A stretch of 5,627 nt of DNA from Nitrososphaerota archaeon (lineage in GTDB: Archaea; Thermoproteota; Nitrososphaeria; Nitrososphaerales; Nitrosopumilaceae), in contig JAGWGO010000112.1 in NCBI GenBank assembly GCA_028867395.1, positions 1 to 5,627 on the forward strand, written 5' to 3'. This document shows, piece by piece, positions 1-5,509 of the stretch. The notes under the pieces are model-generated. The model saw only the letters and a program-made list of their open reading frames with translations. It searched no databases and was not told where the DNA came from. A program made the position numbers and the translations under genes. Numbering within the stretch: position 1 is the stretch's first letter; each line of letters starts with the position of its first letter.

Positions 1-446
1 ATAGAAACCAGAACCACTGCTGCCATGCTGCCAAACTCTGGAACTGGGGAAGAGACTTGATTTGAGGGCCCAACTATGACCTCGCCCACCATCCACTTGG
101 ATTCTGTCGCAAAGTATCTGACAGTTCCTGGATTTTGGAAAGTAAAGGAGTATGTTTTTGTGGGGTTAATTGGACCGCTGTTAAACACAGTTCCTGCCTG
201 GCCGCTAAAAGGAAGGCCATCGGTTATGGTGTGTGCAACATTGTCATCGTTTGTCCATGTGACAGTATCTCCCGGTGAGATGTTGGTTATGCTTGGGTTA
301 AAGCAAGTGCTTGTCTGCTCGCAGTTCTGACCGGAGCCTGATCCTGGCATGATGGTTACCTGAGCTGTTGCAGCGTGAGCATATGGTATCATTGCAACGG
401 CTACAAAACCAATAACAACTGGAAATAAGAGATAATGGTATCTCAT
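1..446 (-). CDS. Exported cupredoxin (plastocyanin-like) with PEFG-type sorting tail, 3' end outside the window, copper site degenerate
   Basis: Starting at ATG 446 and reading leftwards, 148 codons are open to the window edge with no stop, so the gene is partial. Residues 1-25 form a signal peptide (hydrophobic core LLFPVVIGFVAVAM, likely cut after AHA). Residues 29-125 match the small cupredoxins of ammonia-oxidising archaea: a C42/C48 pair, then SPGDTVTWTNDDNVAHT with ligand His72, and a last strand ending WMVGEVIV. The tail has VPEFG at 135-139 followed by the start of a hydrophobic segment, a PEFG-type sorting signal that suggests surface anchoring. Family members are usually blue-copper electron carriers with ligands His, Cys, His, Met. 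Here the motif normally read as CxxHPWM is AxxSKWM: Cys is Ala113 and the second His is Ser116, while Met119 is kept. It is therefore probably not a normal type 1 copper protein. The gene diverges from the beta-propeller gene. The fold is sure; the role is unknown. Confidence 0.88.
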   Translation of the reverse strand, partial: MRYHYLLFPVVIGFVAVAMIPYAHAATAQVTIMPGSGSGQNCEQTSTCFNPSITNISPGDTVTWTNDDNVAHTITDGLPFSGQAGTVFNSGPINPTKTYSFTFQNPGTVRYFATESKWMVGEVIVGPSNQVSSPVPEFGSMAAVVLVS

Positions 447-679
447 TTTGGATGTTTCTAGAACCAACTTCTACTATATGACCTTGATCTTATGATGCCA
501 ACACGCGATATTTTTTAGGAAAATAAATTTCCACCATGATGGGGCTGAACCCACCAAAATGTGGTTTACTTCCTACAGTTTGGTAATCTAATGGTCAAGC
601 TAACAAAAATAGTTTGCGCCAAGATCAGAGACCTTTCTAAATTCTTTTCATACCGATCTAAAAATTGCAACTTGAGATA
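447..679. other. Divergent intergenic region between cupredoxin and beta-propeller genes
   Basis: These 233 bases must hold the promoters of two divergent exported-protein genes. For the minus-strand cupredoxin, CATATAG around 471-482 is a weak TATA candidate that would give a transcript starting a few bases before ATG 446. For the propeller, TTTCTAAATT at 634-643 is a TATA candidate predicting a start near 665. Two imperfect dyads lie near the middle (CCAT-G-ATGG around 534-542 and a 7-nt-arm dyad at 548-567). A 29-codon open frame (591-680) ends in a TAATG overlap with the propeller start. No RNA gene is apparent. All of these assignments are tentative. Confidence 0.4.
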
Positions 680-1768
680 ATGATAATCCAAAATAAATAT
701 GACAATATAACAAAAAGTGACACGCGCGCAATAAAAGCAACAATTCCAATCTTTCTAGCCCTTTGTTTATCTTGCACACCTGTTGCAAGTGCAGAACCTC
801 AGATTACAACCGTTACCGTTGGCAACATACCTTATGGTATTGCCTACGATTCTGGAAAGGGAGAAATATTTGTCACAAATGCAGATTCCAACACCGTCTC
901 TGTAATATCTGATAACAACGAGACTGTTTTAGCCACAGTAGGTGTTGGCACAAACCCTCACGGAATTGCCTACGACCAAGAAAAGGCCAAAGTATATGTC
1001 GCAAACCTGCTTTCCAACACAGTTTCTGTAATATCCGACCGTAACAATGCTGTTGTAGACACTATAGATGTAGGAACTGGACCCCATGACCTTGCATATG
1101 ACTCCAAGAGGGGCGAGGTCTTTGTGGCAAATGAAAAATCAAAGACAATATCAGTGATATCAGACAGGACCGATGCAATTGTTGCAACAATATCACTTGA
1201 CAGTTATCCATTTGATCTTGCCTATGATCCTCAAATGGATGAGATATTTGTCACAAGCTCGGATTCTACAACCTCGATAATTTCTGACAAGACAGATGCT
1301 GTAATATCTACAATTCACGCTGGAGGTTATCCATTTAACATTGCATATGATCCTCAAACAGATGATATGTTTGTGACAGGCACGAATTCTACAGTGTTGG
1401 TAATTTCAGATGGCACAAACAAAGTTGTTGCGACAGTCCAGATGCGAAATAACCCGTATTATATTGCAAGTGGACCTGATGGAGAGATGCTTGTGACAGA
1501 GTACAACTCCAACACCATACCTGTAATATCAGACAAGTCATATACCGTGGTTGAAACAATAGGCGTTGGCAAGATCCCATTTGGCATTGTCTGCGATTTT
1601 CAAAAAGGTGAGGCCTTTGTCACAATACACAATTCCAACACTGTCTCGGTTTTCTATCTGTCATCCTCCGTTCCAGAATTTCCGTTTGCAATACCAATTT
1701 TGTTGATTGCGATTACATCGTTATTATTTTACGGGGGACAATTTTGTAAGAGGATTGACAAACTTTAG
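680..1768 (+). CDS. Exported YVTN-type seven-bladed beta-propeller protein with PEF-type C-terminal sorting tail
   Basis: The product is 362 residues from ATG 680. A TTG at 665 would add five residues, but I prefer the ATG, which gives an ordinary signal sequence: basic N-region to K19, hydrophobic core 20-35, probable cleavage after VASA at 38. Residues 40-328 are seven repeats of about 42-44 residues, each with a turn such as VGNIPYGIAYD or VGTNPHGIAYD, then a strand like EIFVTNADSNTVSVISD. These are YVTN repeats, and seven of them make a closed propeller. Such proteins are surface or periplasm-like scaffolds; substrate or partner cannot be told from sequence, and no catalytic residues are visible. 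The C-terminus has SSVPEF (about 329-334), a hydrophobic segment (335-353) and a basic end (CKRIDKL), the architecture of archaeosortase-type PEF/PEFG tails, here with Pro replacing Gly after PEF. The stop overlaps the stop of a relic gene on the other strand. Confidence 0.9.
   Translation: MIIQNKYDNITKSDTRAIKATIPIFLALCLSCTPVASAEPQITTVTVGNIPYGIAYDSGKGEIFVTNADSNTVSVISDNNETVLATVGVGTNPHGIAYDQEKAKVYVANLLSNTVSVISDRNNAVVDTIDVGTGPHDLAYDSKRGEVFVANEKSKTISVISDRTDAIVATISLDSYPFDLAYDPQMDEIFVTSSDSTTSIISDKTDAVISTIHAGGYPFNIAYDPQTDDMFVTGTNSTVLVISDGTNKVVATVQMRNNPYYIASGPDGEMLVTEYNSNTIPVISDKSYTVVETIGVGKIPFGIVCDFQKGEAFVTIHNSNTVSVFYLSSSVPEFPFAIPILLIAITSLLFYGGQFCKRIDKL
797..1663 (+). repeat. Seven tandem coding repeats of about 130 nt (beta-propeller blades)
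   Basis: Each unit encodes one blade: a Gly/Pro turn, I/L-AYD, a strand with VFV or IFVT, then NSNTVSVISD. Similarity is visible at DNA level, for example repeated forms of TCCAACACnGT followed by CTGTAATATC near 887-911, 1014-1037 and 1507-1531. Blades 4 and 5 (PFDLAYDPQ and PFNIAYDPQ) are closest to each other, consistent with a recent duplication. Blade 6 lacks the usual AYD (it reads YYIASG), and blade 7 reads FGIVCD. Confidence 0.8.
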
Positions 1769-1899
1769 GATATTTGAATTATTCCAGAAGAGATCAGATA
1801 CTGTATCCCTGAAACAAACTCATTGTAAGATATCTGACCAGACGCCCATCACTTGGCATTGTTTTTTACCCATGCTGGAATCTTGGTTTCTGACTGCAT
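1765..1899 (-). pseudogene. Relic of an exported-protein 'IPxWVKNNAxWW' domain with a Trp-to-TGA nonsense codon
   Basis: Read on the minus strand, MQSETKIPAWVKNNAK is followed by TGA (1849-1851), then by WASGQISYNEFVSGIQYLIS, SGIIQIS and TAA at 1765-1767. This matches the module IPxWVKNNAxWWxxGQIsxxxFvxGIQyLIxxGII that recurs in exported proteins of ammonia-oxidising archaea. The TGA falls exactly where the first Trp (TGG) of the WW pair is expected, so one G-to-A change explains it. The frame has several stops just upstream of about 1920, so no complete parent gene remains. The terminal TAA overlaps the stop of the convergent beta-propeller gene. Assignment of the motif rests on memory of the family. 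A sequencing error is the main alternative; TGA recoding would be unexpected in this lineage. Confidence 0.72.
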
Positions 1900-1979
1900 T
1901 CCATTTTGCCATTTCCCCAATGGTTAATATCTTGATACCACTGCTTTCTATTATGTCTATCAAATCTCCAAGTTTTGGT

Positions 1980-2276
1980 TTACCTAAGTGTCTCTTCTAG
2001 CTGTCTAAACGCCCTGATGTACTCCATGCCCTTGCTTGTTGTTTTGTAAATGGAACCTCGACGATTCTCAATTCCATTTATTTCTAAAAGTCCTTGACTT
2101 TCAAGCAAATCCAGATACTTTCTTGTCTGTATTGTGTTGAGGTTGCACTTGTACATGATGTGTGTCCTGAGGGTACCGTCTTTGCAGATTTTAAGGATAG
2201 AATCAATTATCTTGACCCAATCACGGATACCAAAGTCATACGGACTCGATTCTAAAAAGTTACTTGTGTCTGCCAT
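1980..2276 (-). CDS. Small winged helix-turn-helix DNA-binding protein (archaeal HTH_45-like)
   Basis: The 98-residue product fits the short archaeal winged-helix regulators common in ammonia-oxidising archaea. Helix 1 is about residues 19-33 (DWVKIIDSILKICKDG). Residues 36-46 (LRTHIMYKCNL) match the family's 'TkthIMYkanLs' helix. The recognition helix is about 48-60 (TIQTRKYLDLLESQ), followed by GLLEI. The wing, at about 66-80, contains NRRGSIYKTTSKG, and the C-terminal helix YIRAFRQLEETL (86-97) is a likely dimerisation element. It presumably binds DNA as a dimer in the cytoplasm; its target cannot be read from sequence. ATG 2276 is favoured because an in-frame TGA lies 11 codons upstream with no other start between. 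A TATA-like element is at 2340-2350. Nearby genes encode small membrane and exported proteins, so local regulation is possible but unproven. Confidence 0.88.
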   Translation of the reverse strand: MADTSNFLESSPYDFGIRDWVKIIDSILKICKDGTLRTHIMYKCNLNTIQTRKYLDLLESQGLLEINGIENRRGSIYKTTSKGMEYIRAFRQLEETLR

Positions 2277-2339
2277 CGCATTTGGAGCGCCTGCAGATGC
2301 CTCTGCTCATGTCTGACACTTGTACACAACCCCCACTTT

Positions 2340-2350
2340 TCTATATACAT
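2340..2350 (-). promoter_or_regulatory. Candidate TATA box of the winged-helix gene
   Basis: On the minus strand the sequence is ATGTATATAGA, an AT-rich TATA element. With normal archaeal spacing, transcription would begin near 2319, leaving a leader of about 43 nt before ATG 2276. The leader has no clear Shine-Dalgarno motif and contains a 16-codon upstream frame (2310 to 2260) that overlaps the start of the gene. Without expression data this is only a plausible site. Confidence 0.4.
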
Positions 2351-2405
2351 ATTGTGCATCTGTGATATGTATTAGAAACATAGAAGATATTGCACTTGAG
2401 ATTTC

Positions 2406-2552
2406 CTAAATTGGCAACGTGCTTGATAAACTGGCACCTTGACTCAGTCGTTTTCCTAGATAAAATATGCCAGTAATTACACCCATCTCAATTGGTGCAA
2501 GGCACCACAGGCAGACAAGAAGGATCTTTTTTCTTCTTGGAGGCATACTCAT
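2406..2552 (-). CDS. Small single-helix membrane protein, 48 residues, family not recognised
   Basis: From ATG 2552 to TAG at 2406-2408 there are 48 codons. A second in-frame ATG at 2546 is an alternative start. The product begins MSMPPRRKK, continues with a hydrophobic stretch of about 24 residues (10-33, starting ILLVCLWCLAP and ending GVITGIFYLG), then KR and a Ser-rich tail ending STLPI. This is the layout of a one-pass membrane protein with a basic N-terminus; it has two Cys (14 and 17) and a Glu22 inside the hydrophobic stretch. TTTAAGAA on the minus strand around 2583-2595 could serve as a TATA element. No function can be assigned. It sits between, and co-directional with, the winged-helix gene and the 83-residue gene, with spacers of 129 and 157 bp. 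A chance frame is possible, but the composition looks designed. Confidence 0.5.
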   Translation of the reverse strand: MSMPPRRKKILLVCLWCLAPIEMGVITGIFYLGKRLSQGASLSSTLPI

Positions 2553-2709
2553 TATCTGTCTGTACCATTTTGATACACACTTCATTTCTTAAACCTCGAA
2601 GTGACATACTCGCACTTAAAGTTATACGCAAAAAATCAAAGGTGGTAATCCGGCATGGCATTCCCTAACCAAGACAAGATTTCCGACGTTCTGTATATGT
2701 CAGGTGAAC

Positions 2710-2961
2710 TTATTGCTGGTAATTGCCGCTCAGATATGCTCCACTATCCATTTGGGACTGGGGTATGTTTGTTACAGTATTTTTGCATCCAGTCTGGAAT
2801 GAATAGCAGTTTGTCGTACTGGTTGGAGCATGTGCTGCATTGCTTGTACCAGTATATGTGCCAGGTGTCTCCCACGCAGCTCCGGCCATCATGGCAAATG
2901 AGATTGCAATGACTCCGCCCGCAAAGCCGCCGATTATTATTCCAATGGTCTTTGTGGACAT
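2710..2961 (-). CDS. Small membrane-anchored or exported protein, 83 residues, family not recognised
   Basis: Starting at ATG 2961, the product opens with MSTKT and a Gly-rich hydrophobic segment at about residues 6-29 (IGIIIGGFAGGVIAISFAMM). A polar Thr/Ser/Asn/Gln-rich region follows with only two Cys, in NCYSFQTGC (52 and 60), which could form a disulfide outside the cell. The N-terminal segment could be a signal anchor or an uncleaved signal; a cleavage after GAA near 29 is also possible. There is no PEFG tail. A strong TATA element (2989-2997) is correctly placed for a nearly leaderless transcript, and this supports the gene over the opposite-strand frame at 2655-2912. Function is unknown; it could be a small envelope protein. 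Confidence 0.7.
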   Translation of the reverse strand: MSTKTIGIIIGGFAGGVIAISFAMMAGAAWETPGTYTGTSNAAHAPTSTTNCYSFQTGCKNTVTNIPQSQMDSGAYLSGNYQQ

Positions 2962-2988
2962 TTTCTGGTTCCATATGTGTCAAAGTTG

Positions 2989-2997
2989 TATTTAAAA
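2989..2997 (-). promoter_or_regulatory. TATA box of the 83-residue membrane-protein gene
   Basis: The minus strand reads TTTTAAATA, close to the archaeal TATA consensus. Its centre is about 32 nt from ATG 2961, so initiation about 26 nt downstream would give a leader of only some 6 nt. Near-leaderless transcripts are common in this lineage. No Shine-Dalgarno motif is present in the short leader, which agrees with this reading. Confidence 0.6.
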
Positions 2998-3050
2998 CGG
3001 GCAGATGGTGTCATTTTCTATTTCCCAACTCGGGGCGTATCTTTGAACAT

Positions 3051-3162
3051 CTATAGGCCGTGCTTGAAAAATGTCCTTTGGCCTATCAACAAGGCAAAGA
3101 CTATGGATGCCTCCCAGAATCAATGCAGGCAATGGTCCAAACTCGGGTACTATGTGAATCAA
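3051..3162 (-). pseudogene. Relic of a PEFG sorting tail from an exported-protein gene, frameshifted
   Basis: On the minus strand, after a stop at 3163-3165, the frame reads LIHIVPEFGPLPALILGG. VPEFGPL followed by ALIL is nearly the standard start of a PEFG-type C-terminal sorting tail. Around 3110-3115 (GGGAGG) the hydrophobic run breaks down in this frame but resumes in the next one as ASIVFALLIGQRTFFKHGL and TAG at 3051-3053. Removing one G gives a complete tail: PEFG motif, a transmembrane helix of about 20 residues, a basic end and a stop. The body of the protein is not recognisable upstream; another frame (MWVVIDSHS, about 3178-3152) could be part of it. The region now overlaps the spacer upstream of the S53 gene. 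A sequencing error at the G-rich run is the alternative for the frameshift, but the upstream stop shows decay in any case. Confidence 0.62.
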
Positions 3163-3264
3163 TTACAACCCACATACTGTGTTGAGGTATCTATCCTTGT
3201 TATTGACAAAATCAAGAAAACCTACATTTTTTGACTGCAAATGGTTGCAAGAGCTAAGTAACCC

Positions 3265-3274
3265 TTTTAAATTT
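3265..3274 (+). promoter_or_regulatory. Candidate TATA box of the S53 peptidase gene
   Basis: TTTTAAATTT matches the archaeal TATA consensus well. Its centre lies about 26 nt before ATG 3296, so with usual spacing transcription would start at or beside the start codon, giving a leaderless mRNA. That conflicts with the good Shine-Dalgarno motif at 3283-3288, so either the message starts a little earlier than expected or there is a second promoter upstream. Confidence 0.5.
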
Positions 3275-3282
3275 GATTTTCT

Positions 3283-3288
3283 GGAGGT
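3283..3288 (+). promoter_or_regulatory. Shine-Dalgarno motif fixing the S53 start
   Basis: GGAGGT lies 7 nt before ATG 3296, the ideal distance, and would pair with the conserved anti-Shine-Dalgarno end of archaeal 16S rRNA. It supports ATG 3296 as the start. It is the only strong ribosome-binding motif I see in front of a gene in this window. Confidence 0.6.
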
Positions 3289-3295
3289 AGGTTGA

Positions 3296-5509
3296 ATGGT
3301 TGAAAGAATCCTATCTATCATTGTTCTATTTACATTATTGACTGTGTCAAGTATAGCAATTCCTGGCGTATTTGCACAAAGTACCTCAACTGATAATGAT
3401 GAGGTGAATCGCCCCGGAGGCATATTGTCAGCAACGGGTCTTCCACATCATCCAATAACTCCAACTCCGAGCAATCCACTTGATCTAAAGGCACATCCGC
3501 CTGCACACATACGAAAGTTCATCGGTCCATCCGCCGTCTCTCTTTCAGGGGGTTATGCACCTACGATCATATGGACAGCTTACGGTTTAAGCAGTCTGAC
3601 CTGCACACACACTACAACAACTGACTGGAATGATCCCAATCTTTGTGGTCATGGTCAAACAATTGCAATTGTAGATGCTTATGATGATCCATATGTCGCA
3701 AGTGATCTTCAGACATTTGATTCCCAATTTGGATTACCTGCCTGTACTGTTGCCGATGGATGTTTTGTAAAGTCTGCACCAATAGGAATCAAGAACAATT
3801 CAGGATGGGCACTCGAGATATCGCTTGATGTCGAATGGGCTCATTCTGTTGCACCTGGTGCAAAGATTGTTCTTGTCGAAACCTCTTCTAATTCCCTTGG
3901 TAGCCTTCTCGGCGGGGAGACCACTGCAGTAGGAAGCGGTGCCCAACAGGTCTCTAACAGTTGGGGAAGCAGCGAGTTTTCAAGCGAGACAAGTTATGAT
4001 TCTTATTTTACTAGTCCAACTGCAAGCTTCTTTGTAGCATCTGGAGATGGTGGTAGCGGTGTTGAATGGCCAGCAGCATCTCCTTATGTAATAGCTGTGG
4101 GTGGCACTACACTGAACGTCGGAAGCTCTGGACAGTGGTCAAGTGAGACCGCATGGTCTGGCAGCAGTGGAGGACTCAGTGCATACGAACCAAAACCAAG
4201 TTATCAGAACAACTTCGTTTCAGGTAGTCAGAGGGCAGTCCCTGATGTATCTTATGACGGTGATCCAAACACAGGCGTCTATGTTTATGACAGCGACCCA
4301 ATCAACGGTCAGTCTGGTTGGTGGGTAGTTGGAGGAACAAGTGCAGGTGCTCCACAGTGGGCTGGAGTCTCTGCAATTGTAAACAGCCAAGGTGCAAAAC
4401 TTGTGTCAGCATCATTTGGAACAAGCAGTGCATTCTATGATGCAGCGGTAGGGGCCGAGTCAAATCCCCAGACAAGCCCGTATGTTGCAACCTATCATGA
4501 TATCACTTCAGGAACCAATGGAAACTGTGGCACCTTGTGTACCGCAGGCCTTGGCTATGACGAGGTAACAGGACTTGGAAGCCCACAGGTAAATAATCTG
4601 ATTCCGTATCTTGTTCCATCTCCCACTCCTGACTTTACTATATCTGCCAGTCAGTCATCTATGACAGAAGGGGCGGGAAGCACAAATTCCACTACGATTA
4701 CAATAACATCAGTTTACGGATTTGCAGGCTCTGTCTCCCTGTCTGTATCACCTAGCAGTGGGTCATCGTTTGGCTCTTCTTCATTGCAAATTACTTCGGG
4801 AGGATCAAACTCAACCACATTGACACTAACTCCATCTAGTTCCACAACCTATGCCATTACAGGTTCAAGTGGTTCTCTTTCACACTCTACACGCGTCTTT
4901 GTCACAGTAGAATCGGCACCATCATCTCCGCAAAACTTGGTCGTAACAGCTGGCAACCAGCAAGTGAGCTTGTCATGGCAGGCGCCATCATCAACGGGAG
5001 GGCTTCCGATAACTTATACTGTATTTAGAAATGATACTCAGATAGCATCAGGGCTTACAACAACTAGTTACGCTGATACGGGATTGACAAACGGTGATAC
5101 CGATACCTACTATGTAGAGGCAGTAAACTCGGTTGGCACTTCTGGTCCATCCAACACAGTATCTGTAACACCACAGGCAACTCCATCGCTTTCTGTCTCG
5201 GTAACAACAAACCAGCCATCATATACTAGAGGAAGTACTGCCACGATTACAGTTCATGTATCTGACCAACTTGGTAATCCAGTATCTTCTGCATCAGTAA
5301 CTGTTTCTATAAAGAATCCTAGTGGTTCGACTAACACGCACACTGGTACAACTAATGGATCAGGAAACCTATCTTACAACTATTCAATTGGAAAACATGC
5401 ACAGACTGGGACCTACACTGTGACTGCAACTGCAACCAAATCAGGATACATTTCAGGTAGTGCCACTACTACATTTGTTGTATCTGGTGCAGCGGCAAAA
5501 AATAGGTAA
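3296..5509 (+). CDS. Secreted S53 family (sedolisin/kumamolisin-like) serine-carboxyl peptidase with three C-terminal beta-sandwich domains
   Basis: The 737-residue product is an endopeptidase precursor of a family usually active at acid pH. Residues 1-27 are a signal peptide (cut after VFA). The catalytic domain spans about 87-440. All key residues are present: Glu174 and Asp178 (LEISLDVEWAHSVAPGA), Asp251 of the oxyanion hole (ASGDGGS) and the nucleophile Ser349 (GGTSAGAP). The calcium site fits D402-I403, G418, G420, D422, with the 20-residue spacing known from sedolisin. Three close Cys pairs (103/117, 150/156, 411/415) suggest disulfides. Only about 60 residues lie between signal peptide and catalytic domain, against well over 100 for the usual Pro-kumamolisin propeptide. 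After a Pro/Ser/Thr linker come an Ig-like sandwich (446-540), a fibronectin type III domain (541-627, SPQNLVVTAG through YYVEAVNSVG) and a second Ig-like domain (628-733). There is no C-terminal anchor, so the enzyme is probably released or held by these domains. It likely degrades extracellular protein. Confidence 0.94.
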   Translation: MVERILSIIVLFTLLTVSSIAIPGVFAQSTSTDNDEVNRPGGILSATGLPHHPITPTPSNPLDLKAHPPAHIRKFIGPSAVSLSGGYAPTIIWTAYGLSSLTCTHTTTTDWNDPNLCGHGQTIAIVDAYDDPYVASDLQTFDSQFGLPACTVADGCFVKSAPIGIKNNSGWALEISLDVEWAHSVAPGAKIVLVETSSNSLGSLLGGETTAVGSGAQQVSNSWGSSEFSSETSYDSYFTSPTASFFVASGDGGSGVEWPAASPYVIAVGGTTLNVGSSGQWSSETAWSGSSGGLSAYEPKPSYQNNFVSGSQRAVPDVSYDGDPNTGVYVYDSDPINGQSGWWVVGGTSAGAPQWAGVSAIVNSQGAKLVSASFGTSSAFYDAAVGAESNPQTSPYVATYHDITSGTNGNCGTLCTAGLGYDEVTGLGSPQVNNLIPYLVPSPTPDFTISASQSSMTEGAGSTNSTTITITSVYGFAGSVSLSVSPSSGSSFGSSSLQITSGGSNSTTLTLTPSSSTTYAITGSSGSLSHSTRVFVTVESAPSSPQNLVVTAGNQQVSLSWQAPSSTGGLPITYTVFRNDTQIASGLTTTSYADTGLTNGDTDTYYVEAVNSVGTSGPSNTVSVTPQATPSLSVSVTTNQPSYTRGSTATITVHVSDQLGNPVSSASVTVSIKNPSGSTNTHTGTTNGSGNLSYNYSIGKHAQTGTYTVTATATKSGYISGSATTTFVVSGAAAKNR

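Noticed and set aside
76..330. Plus-strand open frame of 84 codons
   Set aside because: It lies wholly antisense to the cupredoxin, whose signal peptide, fold and tail are clear; the plus-strand product has no recognisable features.
755..778. Possible lipoprotein signal (LCLSC) in the beta-propeller
   Set aside because: The residues before Cys do not fit a lipobox, a normal cleavage site VASA follows, and the protein already has a C-terminal anchor.
2493..2507. Perfect 6-bp hairpin (TGGTGC / GCACCA, 3-nt loop)
   Set aside because: It lies within the 48-residue coding frame, has no T run after it, and is explained by the codons for WCLAP.
2655..2912. Plus-strand open frame of 85 codons with a GGTGGT upstream
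   Set aside because: It is mostly antisense to the 83-residue gene, which has a strong TATA box and a clear N-terminal hydrophobic helix; the plus-strand product looks random and Cys-rich without pattern.
2977..3234. Plus-strand open frame of 85 codons from a GTG
   Set aside because: The composition is random-looking, there is no start signal, and it runs antisense over the PEFG relic and the 83-residue gene's promoter.
3163..3423. Minus-strand open frame of 86 codons across the S53 start
   Set aside because: Its first part is antisense to the S53 signal peptide and it covers the S53 promoter. Its end adjoins the PEFG relic in the same frame, so a few terminal codons might be relic sequence, but the whole is not a gene.
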